In this document: positions 16,960-26,040 of the stretch, piece by piece
Position numbering within the stretch: the stretch's first letter is position 1
Layout: every line of letters begins with the position of its first letter
Assembly: GCA_028279655.1 (NCBI GenBank)
Contig: JANQNH010000021.1
Location: 1 to 64,000 of the forward strand
Length of the DNA: 64,000 nucleotides
From: Candidatus Nanoarchaeia archaeon
GTDB lineage: Archaea; Nanobdellota; Nanobdellia; Woesearchaeales; JACPBV01
Reading direction: 5' to 3'
The notes under the pieces: model-generated
Database searches by the model: none
What the model saw: the letters and a program-made list of their open reading frames with translations, nothing else
Told to the model about the DNA's origin: nothing
Program-made: the position numbers and the translations under genes

Positions 16960-17316
16960 ATGACTGATTTAATCGCTTGTTTATCAACTGGAAAAGGGAC
17001 TATAGTGCATGTCGAGAGGGTTATAGAAGGAATGGAGTGGGGCAAGATTTTCCTTATAAGTGATGGTATGTTCAAGGATAAGTTCAATTGTTCTAAGGAA
17101 GCGGAGCTTATTATTGTTGATAAGAACAAGACAATAAGCGAGATGTCTGATGAGATAAAGAAGGCTCTTTCTGGAAAAATCTCTGATCTGGAGGTTGGCC
17201 TTAACATTGTTTCAGGAGAAGGCAAGGAACATATGGCAATTATATCTGCTTTGTTATCTTTGGGATTAGGGATTAGGTTGGTTGCATTGACCAGAGAAGG
17301 AGTTAAGGTAATCTAG
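16960..17316 (+). CDS. Conserved-looking archaeal protein with Rossmann/CARF-like character
   Basis: 118 residues. Alternating strands and helices (DLIACLSTGKGTIVHVERVI, WGKIFLISD, AELIIVDKNKTISEM, VGLNIVSGEGKEHMAIISALLSLGLGIRLVALT) suggest a Rossmann-like nucleotide or ligand fold of the kind seen in CARF domains, but without an attached effector or CRISPR genes. A TATAAAT box at 16931-16938 lies about 25 bases upstream. The last 14 bases overlap the end of the convergent methyltransferase gene. The specific role is unknown. Confidence 0.65.
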   Translation: MTDLIACLSTGKGTIVHVERVIEGMEWGKIFLISDGMFKDKFNCSKEAELIIVDKNKTISEMSDEIKKALSGKISDLEVGLNIVSGEGKEHMAIISALLSLGLGIRLVALTREGVKVI

Positions 17317-17899
17317 ACAGATATATCCTGTATCCTGATTTCTTTGCTATCGATTCTACGTTATTGAAGATTTCATTCATCTTTTTTTCCAGCTCTTTGC
17401 CCCCTTTGTTGTGTCTTGCTACTAATTGTAATAGGCCTCCTTTTTTTAGATGGGGTTTTGCCTGTTGGATTATCTGGAAGCACACCTCTTTTCCTGCTGT
17501 CTGGGGCGGGTTTGTTATTATTGTGTTGAAGGTTTCCTTTATTCCTTTATATAGGTCTGATTTTCTTGTTTTGGCGTTGGTTATACTGTTTAGTTCGGTG
17601 TTATTTCTGGCTAATTTAACCGCTCTTTCATTTATATCTGTCATCAACACCTTTGTAGAGGGGAATGCTTTTGCAATTGCGATTCCTATAGGGCCGTAGC
17701 CACATCCCAGATCAAGTATCTCCCAGTTTTCCTTAATTATGCAGTTTTCTATCAGCAGGTGTGTCCCTGGATCTATCCTTTTTATAGAAAAAACTCCAGA
17801 TCCAGTATAAAGCTTAAGTTTATTTCCTCTTAGTTCACAGTTTAGCTCTGTGATTCTTAACTTGGATGTTTGTTTTTCAGAGTAATAGTGTTCTGTCAT
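17303..17899 (-). CDS. RsmC-like class I SAM methyltransferase
   Basis: 198 residues. SAM-binding motif I is ILDLGCGYGPIGIA, an acidic residue after strand 2 sits in VLMTDINERAV, and motif IV is IITNPPQTAG (NPP, typical of enzymes methylating exocyclic amino groups such as guanine N2). N-terminal YTGSGVFSIKRIDPGTHLLIEN matches the RsmC/MJ0882 family layout. The likely target is rRNA or another RNA. It overlaps the upstream anchored-protein gene by 4 bases. Confidence 0.85.
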   Translation of the reverse strand: MTEHYYSEKQTSKLRITELNCELRGNKLKLYTGSGVFSIKRIDPGTHLLIENCIIKENWEILDLGCGYGPIGIAIAKAFPSTKVLMTDINERAVKLARNNTELNSITNAKTRKSDLYKGIKETFNTIITNPPQTAGKEVCFQIIQQAKPHLKKGGLLQLVARHNKGGKELEKKMNEIFNNVESIAKKSGYRIYLSRLP

Positions 17900-18624
17900 T
17901 CCATTATACCATATAGTCTTAGAAGCAACCTATTTGTGGATCTTACTATGTCTGGCCCTATCCCCTGCACAATCATGCAGTTGTCCTTAAAAATAACTTT
18001 TGGCTCTGGCTCTTGCTGCAGGTATAGAACAGCTTTAGATGTGCTGTTGCAGGTGATTATCGGCCTTGTAGAACAAGCTTTTGTCTGGTTTTTGTCGCAG
18101 GCTGCAACTGGAAACTTGTTGAAAGCCTTTATAATGCTCTGATCAAATTCACCTACTGCTAAGGCAACATAGTTAAGGTTTTGGCCTAACGGATCAAAGG
18201 TTACAAATATTTCCTTGTTAGCATTGAATATATCTGCATTGAAATCTCCAATTATAGGTATGTCTTCAACTGCTTTTGGACCGTAATGCAAGGGTATATT
18301 AAATATGGATGTTCCTGAAATAGTCTGCACTTGGGTGTACCATAAACCGTTTGCATAAACAAAGGAATATCCTCCATATATGTAACCCTCCTCTGGGTTT
18401 AGCTTCCCTCTAAGGTTTAGTGAGTGCAGGTCCTCTATTGTTTTTGGTGCTTCTTCTGCCTGAAAGAACCTGAATCCGAATATAATTACAATGGCTATTA
18501 TTATCGCTGCTATTGCCACCATCAATGCCTTATCAGAGTTCTTTTTTTCTGATTCTGGCTCTATCTCAGTCTCTTTTATCTCTTCGTTTACTTCTTCAGG
18601 TTTAATCTCCTTGATATCTTCCAA
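17896..18624 (-). CDS. Membrane-anchored extracellular protein, paralog C
   Basis: 242 residues. Acidic cytoplasmic N-terminus, one membrane helix at about residues 32-52 (ALMVAIAAIIIAIVIIFGF), then an outside domain with three or four cysteines (CDKNQTKACSTRPIITCNS) and an ending DNCMIVQGIGPDIVRSTN...LYGIME. The tail closely resembles that of the neighbour at 18636-19208 (DNCIIAEARNNMDILRIKD...FGIME), so the two are paralogs. Function unknown. Confidence 0.75.
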   Translation of the reverse strand: MEDIKEIKPEEVNEEIKETEIEPESEKKNSDKALMVAIAAIIIAIVIIFGFRFFQAEEAPKTIEDLHSLNLRGKLNPEEGYIYGGYSFVYANGLWYTQVQTISGTSIFNIPLHYGPKAVEDIPIIGDFNADIFNANKEIFVTFDPLGQNLNYVALAVGEFDQSIIKAFNKFPVAACDKNQTKACSTRPIITCNSTSKAVLYLQQEPEPKVIFKDNCMIVQGIGPDIVRSTNRLLLRLYGIME

Positions 18625-18635
18625 ATAGATCCACC

Positions 18636-19208
18636 TTATTCCATTATACCAAATATAGAATATAGTATTCGGTCTTTTATTCTAAGTATGTCCATATTAT
18701 TTCTTGCTTCTGCAATTATGCAGTTATCCTGCAGTGTGACTTTTGTCTGATTAGAATGTTGGAAGTAGATTATGGGTACTGCCAGTGTTGCATCCATGCA
18801 TGTGATTATCGGCATATCATAGGTATTGTTTGTTGTAAAACCACTTCTAACATAGATGTTTAGTGTACTTAGAGAAATACCCATATTGTATTGCGCCAAA
18901 GATATATCCTCTATATAGATATCATCAGTATCTGAAGTTATATCTATCTCTGGTTTGTTAAGCAAGATTGTTTTTGTCTCTTCGCTTAGTTCTATCTGTT
19001 CTACCTCTGAAGGGAAATAGTCAAAGCTTAGCCGCTGGTTGTTTATTGTAGTAAACCATTGGGTCTGTGTTCTTGTAAACTTGAAGTCTTTGTATTTAAA
19101 GGAATCTGTCTCCCCACTATATATGAAGCCCACTATTGAGCTTACAAAAATGAAAACTATGAAGAAAACAACAAATGCTCCGAACTTTGATTTTTTTTCC
19201 TTTCTCAT
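18636..19208 (-). CDS. Membrane-anchored extracellular protein, paralog D
   Basis: 190 residues with one N-terminal membrane helix (about 9-29) and an outside domain sharing its last 50 residues with paralog C. It is the first gene of the run, with a TATA-like TTTATATATTAA on its strand shortly upstream of the ATG. Paralogs C and D probably form a heteromeric or redundant surface component (inference). Confidence 0.75.
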   Translation of the reverse strand: MRKEKKSKFGAFVVFFIVFIFVSSIVGFIYSGETDSFKYKDFKFTRTQTQWFTTINNQRLSFDYFPSEVEQIELSEETKTILLNKPEIDITSDTDDIYIEDISLAQYNMGISLSTLNIYVRSGFTTNNTYDMPIITCMDATLAVPIIYFQHSNQTKVTLQDNCIIAEARNNMDILRIKDRILYSIFGIME

Positions 19209-19351
19209 ATCTTATTGATTTAATAGTTAATATATAAAGGTTTTTCTTCATTCTGGTTGGTTTTTTTATTTGTATATATTAATTTATATATAAATTGATA
19301 TATATTTAAATAGTAATATTTAAATATATGTTATAGGTAATTCTAATTATA

Positions 19352-19513
19352 ATGTCTAATAAGTCAATCCTTCAATTTCCTAACAAGCAACAGTTCATAG
19401 TCACTATACCTAAGGGTTTGGTTTTGGCTAAAGGCTGGAAACAAGGGGATAAACTGGAATTCATTATCGATAATAACGGGGAGATCATGATTAAGAAGGA
19501 GCGTAAACTTTAA
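19352..19513 (+). CDS. AbrB-like small DNA-binding protein
   Basis: 53 residues, MSNKSILQFPNKQQFIVTIP and KGLVLAKGWKQGDKLEFIIDNNG. The FIVTIPKGLV...GWKQGDKLEFI pattern is the swapped-hairpin AbrB/SpoVT fold used by dimeric transcription regulators and antitoxins. It is preceded by a very AT-rich stretch with TTTAAATA boxes and followed by the regulator that opens the ABC transporter operon, so it may contribute to that operon's control. Confidence 0.72.
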   Translation: MSNKSILQFPNKQQFIVTIPKGLVLAKGWKQGDKLEFIIDNNGEIMIKKERKL

Positions 19514-19577
19514 ATATAAGTTGATTTTATAACTTTTAATAAATATTAAAAGTTGTGAAAAACAAAATGTGATTGAA

Positions 19578-20057
19578 ATGGAAGGTTTTGAAAAAAAGAT
19601 CATAGAACTCTTTTATGAGATGGGTAAAGGTCAGGGAATGCAGGATCAGCTGATGATGACCTTGTTTGCCAAACTATATATCGCTCCTGAACCTGTTGCA
19701 ATGGATGACCTAGCTAAGGAAACAGGCTATAGTCTGGCTTCTGTAAGCAACAAGGTTAAGATGTTTGGCCCAATGTGGCAGGTAAAGAGGATTAGGAAGC
19801 CAGGATCAAAGAAACTTTTCTTGTATATGGAGAAAGACATCCTTAAGATATGGAAGGATGCTTTGATCAAGAAGGAAGAACATGTCATAAGCAGATTAAA
19901 AGAGAAGCTGCCCCCTATAGTAAAAGAATATAGGGGTAAGGTAAAGTCTGATATTGACAAGAAGAAACTCAAGATAATAGAGGAATACTATAACCAGATA
20001 TTGAAATTTGAAGGAGTGTTGAAGAAGATCATCAAAGAACTTGAAAAGGTACAATGA
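19578..20057 (+). CDS. MarR/GbsR-like winged-helix regulator of the ABC operon
   Basis: 159 residues from the ATG at 19578 (a GTG at 19569 is an alternative). The N-terminal winged helix shows LYIAPEPVAMDDLAKETGYSLASVSNKVKMF and a wing with VKRIRKPGSKKLFLY; the C-terminal half is helical and probably mediates dimerisation. This is the GbsR-type layout. The stop overlaps the ABC ATPase start (ATGA), so it most likely controls its own operon. Confidence 0.82.
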   Translation: MEGFEKKIIELFYEMGKGQGMQDQLMMTLFAKLYIAPEPVAMDDLAKETGYSLASVSNKVKMFGPMWQVKRIRKPGSKKLFLYMEKDILKIWKDALIKKEEHVISRLKEKLPPIVKEYRGKVKSDIDKKKLKIIEEYYNQILKFEGVLKKIIKELEKVQ

Positions 20058-20746
20058 AGGATGTAACGATAAAACTGGATAATGTATGGAAGATCTATAA
20101 GATGGGTGAGGTGGAGGTCCCTGCATTGAAAGGGATAAACCTTGAGGTAAAGCAAGGGGAGTTTCTGGCTGTGATGGGTCCATCTGGAAGCGGTAAAAGT
20201 ACTGCAATGAATATGATTGGGGTATTGGATATACCTACCAGAGGGAAGATATCCCTGAAGGGACAGGATATCTCAAAGCTGTCTGAGTCAGACCTGGCTC
20301 AGATAAGGGGAAAAACAATAGGATTTATCTTCCAGCAATTCAACCTGATATCCACTTTAAGTGCACTGGAGAATGTTACATTACCCATGATATTCCAGAA
20401 TATGCCCAAAGATGAAAGGGTCGAGAGGGCGCTAAAGCTTTTGGAGATGGTCGGATTAAGAGAAAGGATAGATCATAAACCAGGAGAGATGAGCGGCGGG
20501 CAGCAACAGAGGGTTGCGATAGCCAGATCATTGATAAATGATCCTGAAGTCATACTTGCAGACGAACCTACAGGGAACCTTGATTCAGAATCAGGGCATA
20601 AGGTAATTGATTTTCTTCAGGATCTTCATAAAAAAGAGAAGAAAACAATCGTTATGGTCACTCATGATGAAGATATAGCAAAATTTGCTGGGAGGACTGA
20701 ATACCTGCATGATGGACAAATTGTCAGAGGAAGAAAAAGATTTTAA
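20054..20746 (+). CDS. ABC transporter ATPase, MacB/LolD family
   Basis: 230 residues, a full nucleotide-binding domain: Walker A GPSGSGKST, Q-loop FIFQQFNLIS, signature MSGGQQQRVAIARSL, Walker B VILADEPTGNLDSES and switch His in VMVTHDE. The family-specific NLDSESG sequence after Walker B identifies the MacB/LolD class, which powers extrusion of lipids, peptides or drugs through FtsX-type permeases. Two such permeases follow in the same operon. Confidence 0.95.
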   Translation: MKDVTIKLDNVWKIYKMGEVEVPALKGINLEVKQGEFLAVMGPSGSGKSTAMNMIGVLDIPTRGKISLKGQDISKLSESDLAQIRGKTIGFIFQQFNLISTLSALENVTLPMIFQNMPKDERVERALKLLEMVGLRERIDHKPGEMSGGQQQRVAIARSLINDPEVILADEPTGNLDSESGHKVIDFLQDLHKKEKKTIVMVTHDEDIAKFAGRTEYLHDGQIVRGRKRF

Positions 20747-20759
20747 CGAGGTGTTTTAA

Positions 20760-22058
20760 ATGAACAAAAAAATATTAATCGGAATTTTGGTTTTGAGCAT
20801 GATAGTTTGCAGTTCTGGTGTTTTTGGAGCATCAACTTCTGCAACTGGGAGGACACAACTGTATTTTCATGATGTAGATGTAACTATGGTAAATCATGAT
20901 CCTGATCCTGCGGAGGCTGGCAGGTATGTCACTGTAAGGTTTAAGGTTGAGAATACAGGGGCGGAGACTGCCAAGGATATAGTCCTTGAGATATTGCCTA
21001 AGTATCCTTTTTCCCTGGATCCTGGGGAGAGTGCAATCAAGAGCATAGGTTCTGTTAGAAGCAGACAGATTGGAGATACGGGGGTTATTGAGGATTATAG
21101 GCTAAGGATCGATGAGAATGCTATTGAAGGGGATAATGAGATTGAGTTAAGGTACAACATTGACGGTGGATCTTGGATCAAATTAGAGCCTTTTGATATT
21201 GAGGTTAACCCTCATGATATAATCCTAAGCATAGCCAGTGTGGAATCACCAAGCATGATTAATCCTGGTGAGGTTAGCAGGATCGATATTAATCTTGAGA
21301 ATCTTGCCTTGAGTTTCCTAAAGGAGGTGAAGGTAAAACTAAATATAGATGATATACCCTTTGCTACAATAGGTTCCACAAACAGGAAGATAATAAAGCA
21401 GATAGAAGCAGATTCTACGGCTATGGTGAGCTTTAACATAATGGCTGAACCGGATGCAGAATCACAATTATACAAGGTTCCTATTGAACTTGAGTATAAC
21501 GACAGGTTGGGTGTAAAATATAATAAGACAGAGATTGTTGGATTGATAGTTGGGGCAGAACCTGACCTGAGCGTGATAATTGATGACTCTGAGATCTATA
21601 ACAGTGGAGGTACTGGGGAAGTCTCGATAAAATTAACTAACAAAGGAGTCACTGACATCAAGTTCGTGAATTTAATGTTGCTGGATGGGGAGTATACCAT
21701 CCTCTCTCCGGAAGAGGTGTATGTAGGGAATATTGATTCTGATGATTATGAGACTGCAGATTTTAATCTGAAGCTGGATAAATTAAAGACAGAAGAGGTT
21801 GCATTGCCTCTTATTTTAGAGTATAAGGATGCTAATAACAACGAATACAAGGAAGAGATCAGATTACCGTTGAAGCTTTATTCGTCATCAGATGCCAAAG
21901 CAATAGGAGTTAAAAAAGGAAACAGCACTGTGGGAATAGTAATTGTGTTGATTATTGTTGTAGGTGGGTTCTTTATCTATAGAAGGTGGAGGAAGAAGAA
22001 AAAGGGACAAAAGATGGACGGATTTGGTACTAAAGTCCCTTTCTTAGGGAAGAAATAG
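20760..22058 (+). CDS. Exported S-layer-like (COG1361) protein with C-terminal anchor
   Basis: 432 residues. Signal peptide (1-23), then repeats of CARDB/NEW3-like beta domains (DPAEAGRYVTVRFKVENTGAETAKDIVLEI; MINPGEVSRIDINLENLALSFLKEVKV; GEVSIKLTNKGVTDIKFV), one membrane helix near 397-415 and a basic tail. Such proteins often accompany MacB-type transporters in archaea. It probably acts outside the membrane as a substrate or adaptor protein for the two permeases encoded next. Confidence 0.82.
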   Translation: MNKKILIGILVLSMIVCSSGVFGASTSATGRTQLYFHDVDVTMVNHDPDPAEAGRYVTVRFKVENTGAETAKDIVLEILPKYPFSLDPGESAIKSIGSVRSRQIGDTGVIEDYRLRIDENAIEGDNEIELRYNIDGGSWIKLEPFDIEVNPHDIILSIASVESPSMINPGEVSRIDINLENLALSFLKEVKVKLNIDDIPFATIGSTNRKIIKQIEADSTAMVSFNIMAEPDAESQLYKVPIELEYNDRLGVKYNKTEIVGLIVGAEPDLSVIIDDSEIYNSGGTGEVSIKLTNKGVTDIKFVNLMLLDGEYTILSPEEVYVGNIDSDDYETADFNLKLDKLKTEEVALPLILEYKDANNNEYKEEIRLPLKLYSSSDAKAIGVKKGNSTVGIVIVLIIVVGGFFIYRRWRKKKKGQKMDGFGTKVPFLGKK

Positions 22059-22083
22059 AACAGGCTTGAAGTAAGGAGGCAAT

Positions 22084-23307
22084 ATGCTAAAGGATTATTT
22101 CCTTTTCTCTTTTAATAATCTGAAGTCCAGGAAATTAAGAAGCTGGCTGACTATGTTAGGTATATTTATAGGTATAGCTTCAGTTGTTGCTCTTATCGGC
22201 CTGGGAGAAGGGCTTAGGAATGCTATCAATGCACAATTTGGTTTTCTCGGTTCGGATATAATCAGTGTTACTGCTTCTGGGGGTTTTGGACCTCCGGGAA
22301 CGGGTGTTGTTGATCCCTTGACTGATGAGGAGATAAAGGCTATAGAGAATATTCCTGGGATCGAGGAATCTGCAGGGAGGATACTTGAATCTGGAAAGCT
22401 GGCTTTTAACAATAAGGTTGCTTTTGGTTATGCTGCAAGCATGCCTGATGGTGATGATAGGGATCTTATGGAGCATATCTTTAACCTGAAGGCTGAGAGG
22501 GGGAGGCCTTTGCAGGATGGAGAGAGCGGGTCTGTATTTTTGGGGTATTCCTTTATAGAAGAGGACAATCCTTTTGGGAAGCCTATCCTTCCAGGAACCA
22601 AGGTCGAGGTATTAGATGAGGAGTTCAAGGTTGTCGGGATAATGGAGAAGAAAGGAAATTTCCAGCTGGATGGTATTGTTCTTATGAATGAGGATGATCT
22701 CAGGGGGCTGGTGGATAGGCCTGGAGATGATTATGATGTTATTGGTGTAAGGTTTAATGAGGATGCTGATGTTGCAAGAGTAAAGAGTGATATCGAGAAG
22801 AAACTTAGGAAGATAAGGGATGTTGACGAAGGAGAGGAGGATTTTTCTGTACAGACTCCTGAGCAGGTTCTGGAAACAGTAAATTCAACCATACTTGCTG
22901 TTCAGATATTTGTGTATATAATCGCAGGAATCTCCCTTTTGGTAGGGGGGATCGGGATAATGAACACTATGTATACCTCTGTTGTAGAGAGGACAAAAGA
23001 GATTGGGATAATGAAATCTATAGGGGCCAGGAACTCTGCTATTTTTACCCTATTTTTTGTCGAGTCTGGATTATTGGGATCTGTAGGGGGAGCTATAGGA
23101 GCAACGCTTGGTTTTTTATTAGCAAAAGGTGTGGCTTTTATCGGAAAATTAGCACTGGGTTCTGACCTGATATCTGCAGATATCGGTTTTGGCCTGATAT
23201 TTGGATCTTTGGCATTCTCATTTATAATCGGTTCTTTTTTCGGAACATTGCCTGCTTTGCAGGCTTCAAAGCTTAATCCTGTTGATGCCTTAAGGTACAC
23301 GAAATGA
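22084..23307 (+). CDS. MacB/FtsX-type ABC permease 1
   Basis: 407 residues. N-terminal membrane helix with FNNLKSRKLRSWLTMLGIFIGIASVVALIGLGEG, a large periplasm-like MacB_PCD domain (about 50-275) and three C-terminal FtsX helices with the coupling segment TMYTSVVERTKEIGIMKSIGARN. The ending GTLPALQASKLNPVDALRY is family-typical. A Shine-Dalgarno AAGGAGG precedes the ATG. The stop overlaps the next gene by 4 bases. Confidence 0.93.
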   Translation: MLKDYFLFSFNNLKSRKLRSWLTMLGIFIGIASVVALIGLGEGLRNAINAQFGFLGSDIISVTASGGFGPPGTGVVDPLTDEEIKAIENIPGIEESAGRILESGKLAFNNKVAFGYAASMPDGDDRDLMEHIFNLKAERGRPLQDGESGSVFLGYSFIEEDNPFGKPILPGTKVEVLDEEFKVVGIMEKKGNFQLDGIVLMNEDDLRGLVDRPGDDYDVIGVRFNEDADVARVKSDIEKKLRKIRDVDEGEEDFSVQTPEQVLETVNSTILAVQIFVYIIAGISLLVGGIGIMNTMYTSVVERTKEIGIMKSIGARNSAIFTLFFVESGLLGSVGGAIGATLGFLLAKGVAFIGKLALGSDLISADIGFGLIFGSLAFSFIIGSFFGTLPALQASKLNPVDALRYTK

Positions 23308-24524
23308 AACTAGACCTATTGAAATACTCGGTATCAAACCTGTGGAGCAGGAAGATGAGAAGTTTCCTTACAATACTTTCTATACTCATAGGGATAACTT
23401 CCATATATGCATTGATAAGCTTTGGACAGGGTATCAACAAATATATGGAGGATTTTGCGCAGGAGATGGGCTCGGATAAGGTATTCCTGATGCCTGGAGG
23501 GGGGCTTTCAAACGCTCCTGGAACCAGCAATATAATGTTTTCAGAGGATGATCTGGATTTCATCAGCAAAAGCAGAGGTATCAGTGAAACAACGGCGATG
23601 ATGATCGACTTTGGGAAGGTGGAGTTCAAGGATTTCAGAGAGAAATACCCTTATGTGATGGGGCTTTCTACAGAAAGCGGTGAGAAGAGACTTATAGAAG
23701 AGATGTTTGGCGGAATAGGGGTTATGGAAGGGAGAGGTTTAAAGAAAGGGGATGTGCTGAAAGCAGCTGTAGGCTACTCTTATACCATACCCAACAGGAT
23801 GTTCAAGAAGGCTATGTCTGTGGGGGATAAGATAGAGATAAACGATGTAAAGGTTGAGGTGATTGGGTTTTATGAAGAGATTGGGAACCCCGGGGATGAT
23901 TCAAATATCTACTTATCTCAAGAAGGCTTTAAAGAGATATTTGATACAGAGGAGTTTGAATATATCTACATGAGGGTCGCTCCTGGTGAGGATCCCTCTG
24001 ATATTGCTGAAAGGGTAAAGGAGAGGTTCAGAAAAAGAAGGGGACAGAAAGAAGGGGAAGAGGATTTCACTATACAGACATTTGAGGATGTTATGGCAAC
24101 ATTCACAAATATGATAATGATCCTTAACGGGGTTTTGGTTATGATCGCGCTTATATCTCTTGTTGTTGCTGCTGTCAATATAATGAACACAATGTATACA
24201 TCTGTACTTGAAAGGACAAAGGAGATTGGGATAATGAAGGCTATCGGTTCAAGAAACAGGCAGATACTGAATGTTTTTTTGGTAGAATCTGGAATTCTTG
24301 GACTGGTTGGTGGTGGTTTGGGTATCTTATTAGGGTATAGTATCGCAAAGATGGGACAAGCTGCTGCAAGGGCTGCTGGCCTAACTTTCCTTAAGCCCCA
24401 TTTCCCACTATGGTTGACTATTGGTAGCTTATTGTTTGCTTTTTTGATTGGTGCTCTTTCAGGGACCTTGCCTGCTATCAGAGCTTCAAAGCAGAAGCCT
24501 GTGGATGCATTGAGGTATGAGTAG
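23304..24524 (+). CDS. MacB/FtsX-type ABC permease 2
   Basis: 406 residues, same architecture as permease 1 (SNLWSRKMRSFLTILSILIGITSIYALISFGQG; TMYTSVLERTKEIGIMKAIGSRN; GTLPAIRASKQKPVDALRYE). Adjacent paralogous permeases suggest a heterodimer driven by the single ATPase. It is the last gene of the operon. A palindromic repeat follows within 25 bases of the stop. Confidence 0.93.
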   Translation: MKLDLLKYSVSNLWSRKMRSFLTILSILIGITSIYALISFGQGINKYMEDFAQEMGSDKVFLMPGGGLSNAPGTSNIMFSEDDLDFISKSRGISETTAMMIDFGKVEFKDFREKYPYVMGLSTESGEKRLIEEMFGGIGVMEGRGLKKGDVLKAAVGYSYTIPNRMFKKAMSVGDKIEINDVKVEVIGFYEEIGNPGDDSNIYLSQEGFKEIFDTEEFEYIYMRVAPGEDPSDIAERVKERFRKRRGQKEGEEDFTIQTFEDVMATFTNMIMILNGVLVMIALISLVVAAVNIMNTMYTSVLERTKEIGIMKAIGSRNRQILNVFLVESGILGLVGGGLGILLGYSIAKMGQAAARAAGLTFLKPHFPLWLTIGSLLFAFLIGALSGTLPAIRASKQKPVDALRYE

Positions 24525-24544
24525 TATATTTAATTTTAAAGAAT

Positions 24545-24648
24545 AAACCACCACCAACATAGGCACCTACGGACAAAGCTTCGCTTTGTCCTACTCGGCA
24601 CCCCGAAGGGGGCAACCCCCACCTCGTCGGTACCATTGTTGGTGGTTT
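24545..24648. repeat. Palindromic intergenic element, family copy 2
   Basis: Inverted arms ACCACCAACA/TGTTGGTGGT enclose a core with a hairpin GGACAAAGCTTCGCTTTGTCC and TCGGCACCCCGAAGGGGGCAACCCC, which matches copy 1 at 13485-13595 nearly base for base. The arms of the two copies are unrelated. It sits between the ABC operon and the MATE gene; no frame is open through it. Confidence 0.6.
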
Positions 24649-24690
24649 TTCCATTAACTTAATAAATGGATGCTATCCTCTTTCTTTTTT

Positions 24691-26040
24691 ATGAGAAAGG
24701 ATCTGACTATTGGTGGGATAACGAAAACCATATTGGTTACAGCTATGCCTATGGTATTTGCTCTTCTATTGCATACCGGATTCAATATTGTTGATGCAAT
24801 TTATGTAGGTCGTATCAGTGCAGAGGCTATTGCTGCTGTTTCACTGGCATTTCCTATAATGTTCTTTGTGTATGCTCTTGCTGGAGGGGTTGGTGTTGGG
24901 GCAACTTCTTTGATTTCCAGATATGTTGGCGCTAAGGAGATTGAAAAGGCAGATAATGTTGCTGAGCATGCTTTATTGATAGGTGTTGTTTTAGGGCTTT
25001 TGTTAACTGTTTTGGGGCTGGTATTTGGAAGGGGGCTGTTGATGTTAATGGGTGCTGATTCTTTGGTTGATCTGGCCTTGAGTTACCTGAATGTAATCTT
25101 TCTAGGAACTGTATTTATGATGATATTCGTCGTTGGGAACAATATCTTTAGAGGAGAGGGAGATATGAAGACACCCATGGTATTCATGACTGTTGCTACG
25201 ATTGTCAACATAATACTGGATCCAATATTTATCTTTGTACTTGGGATGGGGGTCAGGGGTGCTGCTATTGCAACAATCATATCCAATTCTATCGGATGTG
25301 TTGCTGTAGTATTGGGTTTTGTTATTGGCAAGTCTTCTGTGAAGATAAGGCCTAAATGTTTTAGGTTTGATCCTGGTATTGTGAAGAAGATTTTCCAGAT
25401 CGGTGTTCCTTCTTCTTTGTCGCAGGTTAGCATGTCTGTAAGCTTGTTTGTGCTTACAAGGATAGTTGCTACATTCGGACCTTATGCTATCGCTGCTTTT
25501 GGAATTGGTTTCAGGCTGGATTCTATTGCTATCCTTCCTACGTTGGGATTAATGATGGCTTTGATACCTATTGTCGGACAGAATATCGGGGCCAAGAAGA
25601 TTGAAAGGGCTGAGAAGAGCGCATATGCTGCTGCTGTACTAGCTGCTGCTTTTACAGGCTTTGTTGGCCTTATTTTTATCCTGTTCCCTTCGTTTTTTGT
25701 CTCTCTTTTTAACAGCCAGCCAGAGGTTCTAAGGAGTGGAGCTTTGTACCTTAGGATTGTTGGGTTGAGCTATCTTTTTGCTGGCATCGGGATTTCTATG
25801 AGCGGTGCTTTTTTAGGAGCTGGAGATGCTTTTCCTGCTCTAATGTTGACTCTGCTTAGGGTGATTATCCTGTCTATCCCTCTTGCCCTGGTATTTGCCT
25901 TTTCTTTAGGCTGGGGTTTGAAAGGGGTGTGGTGGGCTATCAGTTTCTCTAGCATTATCTCATCTATTGTTGGTTTGATCTGGTTTAGGAAAGGCGGGTG
26001 GAAGAAGAAGCATGCTAGGATGGAGATGGTTGTTGGTTAA
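24691..26040 (+). CDS. MATE-family efflux transporter
   Basis: 449 residues from the ATG at 24691 (MRKDLTIGGI, the usual family N-terminus); an ATG at 24670 would add seven residues. Twelve membrane helices in two related halves, with hallmark stretches PMVFALLLHTGFNIVDAIYVG and FRGEGDMKTPMVFMTVATIVNIILDPIFIF. MATE proteins expel cationic compounds using Na+ or H+ gradients. It ends 4 bases into the end of the convergent radical SAM gene. Confidence 0.93.
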   Translation: MRKDLTIGGITKTILVTAMPMVFALLLHTGFNIVDAIYVGRISAEAIAAVSLAFPIMFFVYALAGGVGVGATSLISRYVGAKEIEKADNVAEHALLIGVVLGLLLTVLGLVFGRGLLMLMGADSLVDLALSYLNVIFLGTVFMMIFVVGNNIFRGEGDMKTPMVFMTVATIVNIILDPIFIFVLGMGVRGAAIATIISNSIGCVAVVLGFVIGKSSVKIRPKCFRFDPGIVKKIFQIGVPSSLSQVSMSVSLFVLTRIVATFGPYAIAAFGIGFRLDSIAILPTLGLMMALIPIVGQNIGAKKIERAEKSAYAAAVLAAAFTGFVGLIFILFPSFFVSLFNSQPEVLRSGALYLRIVGLSYLFAGIGISMSGAFLGAGDAFPALMLTLLRVIILSIPLALVFAFSLGWGLKGVWWAISFSSIISSIVGLIWFRKGGWKKKHARMEMVVG

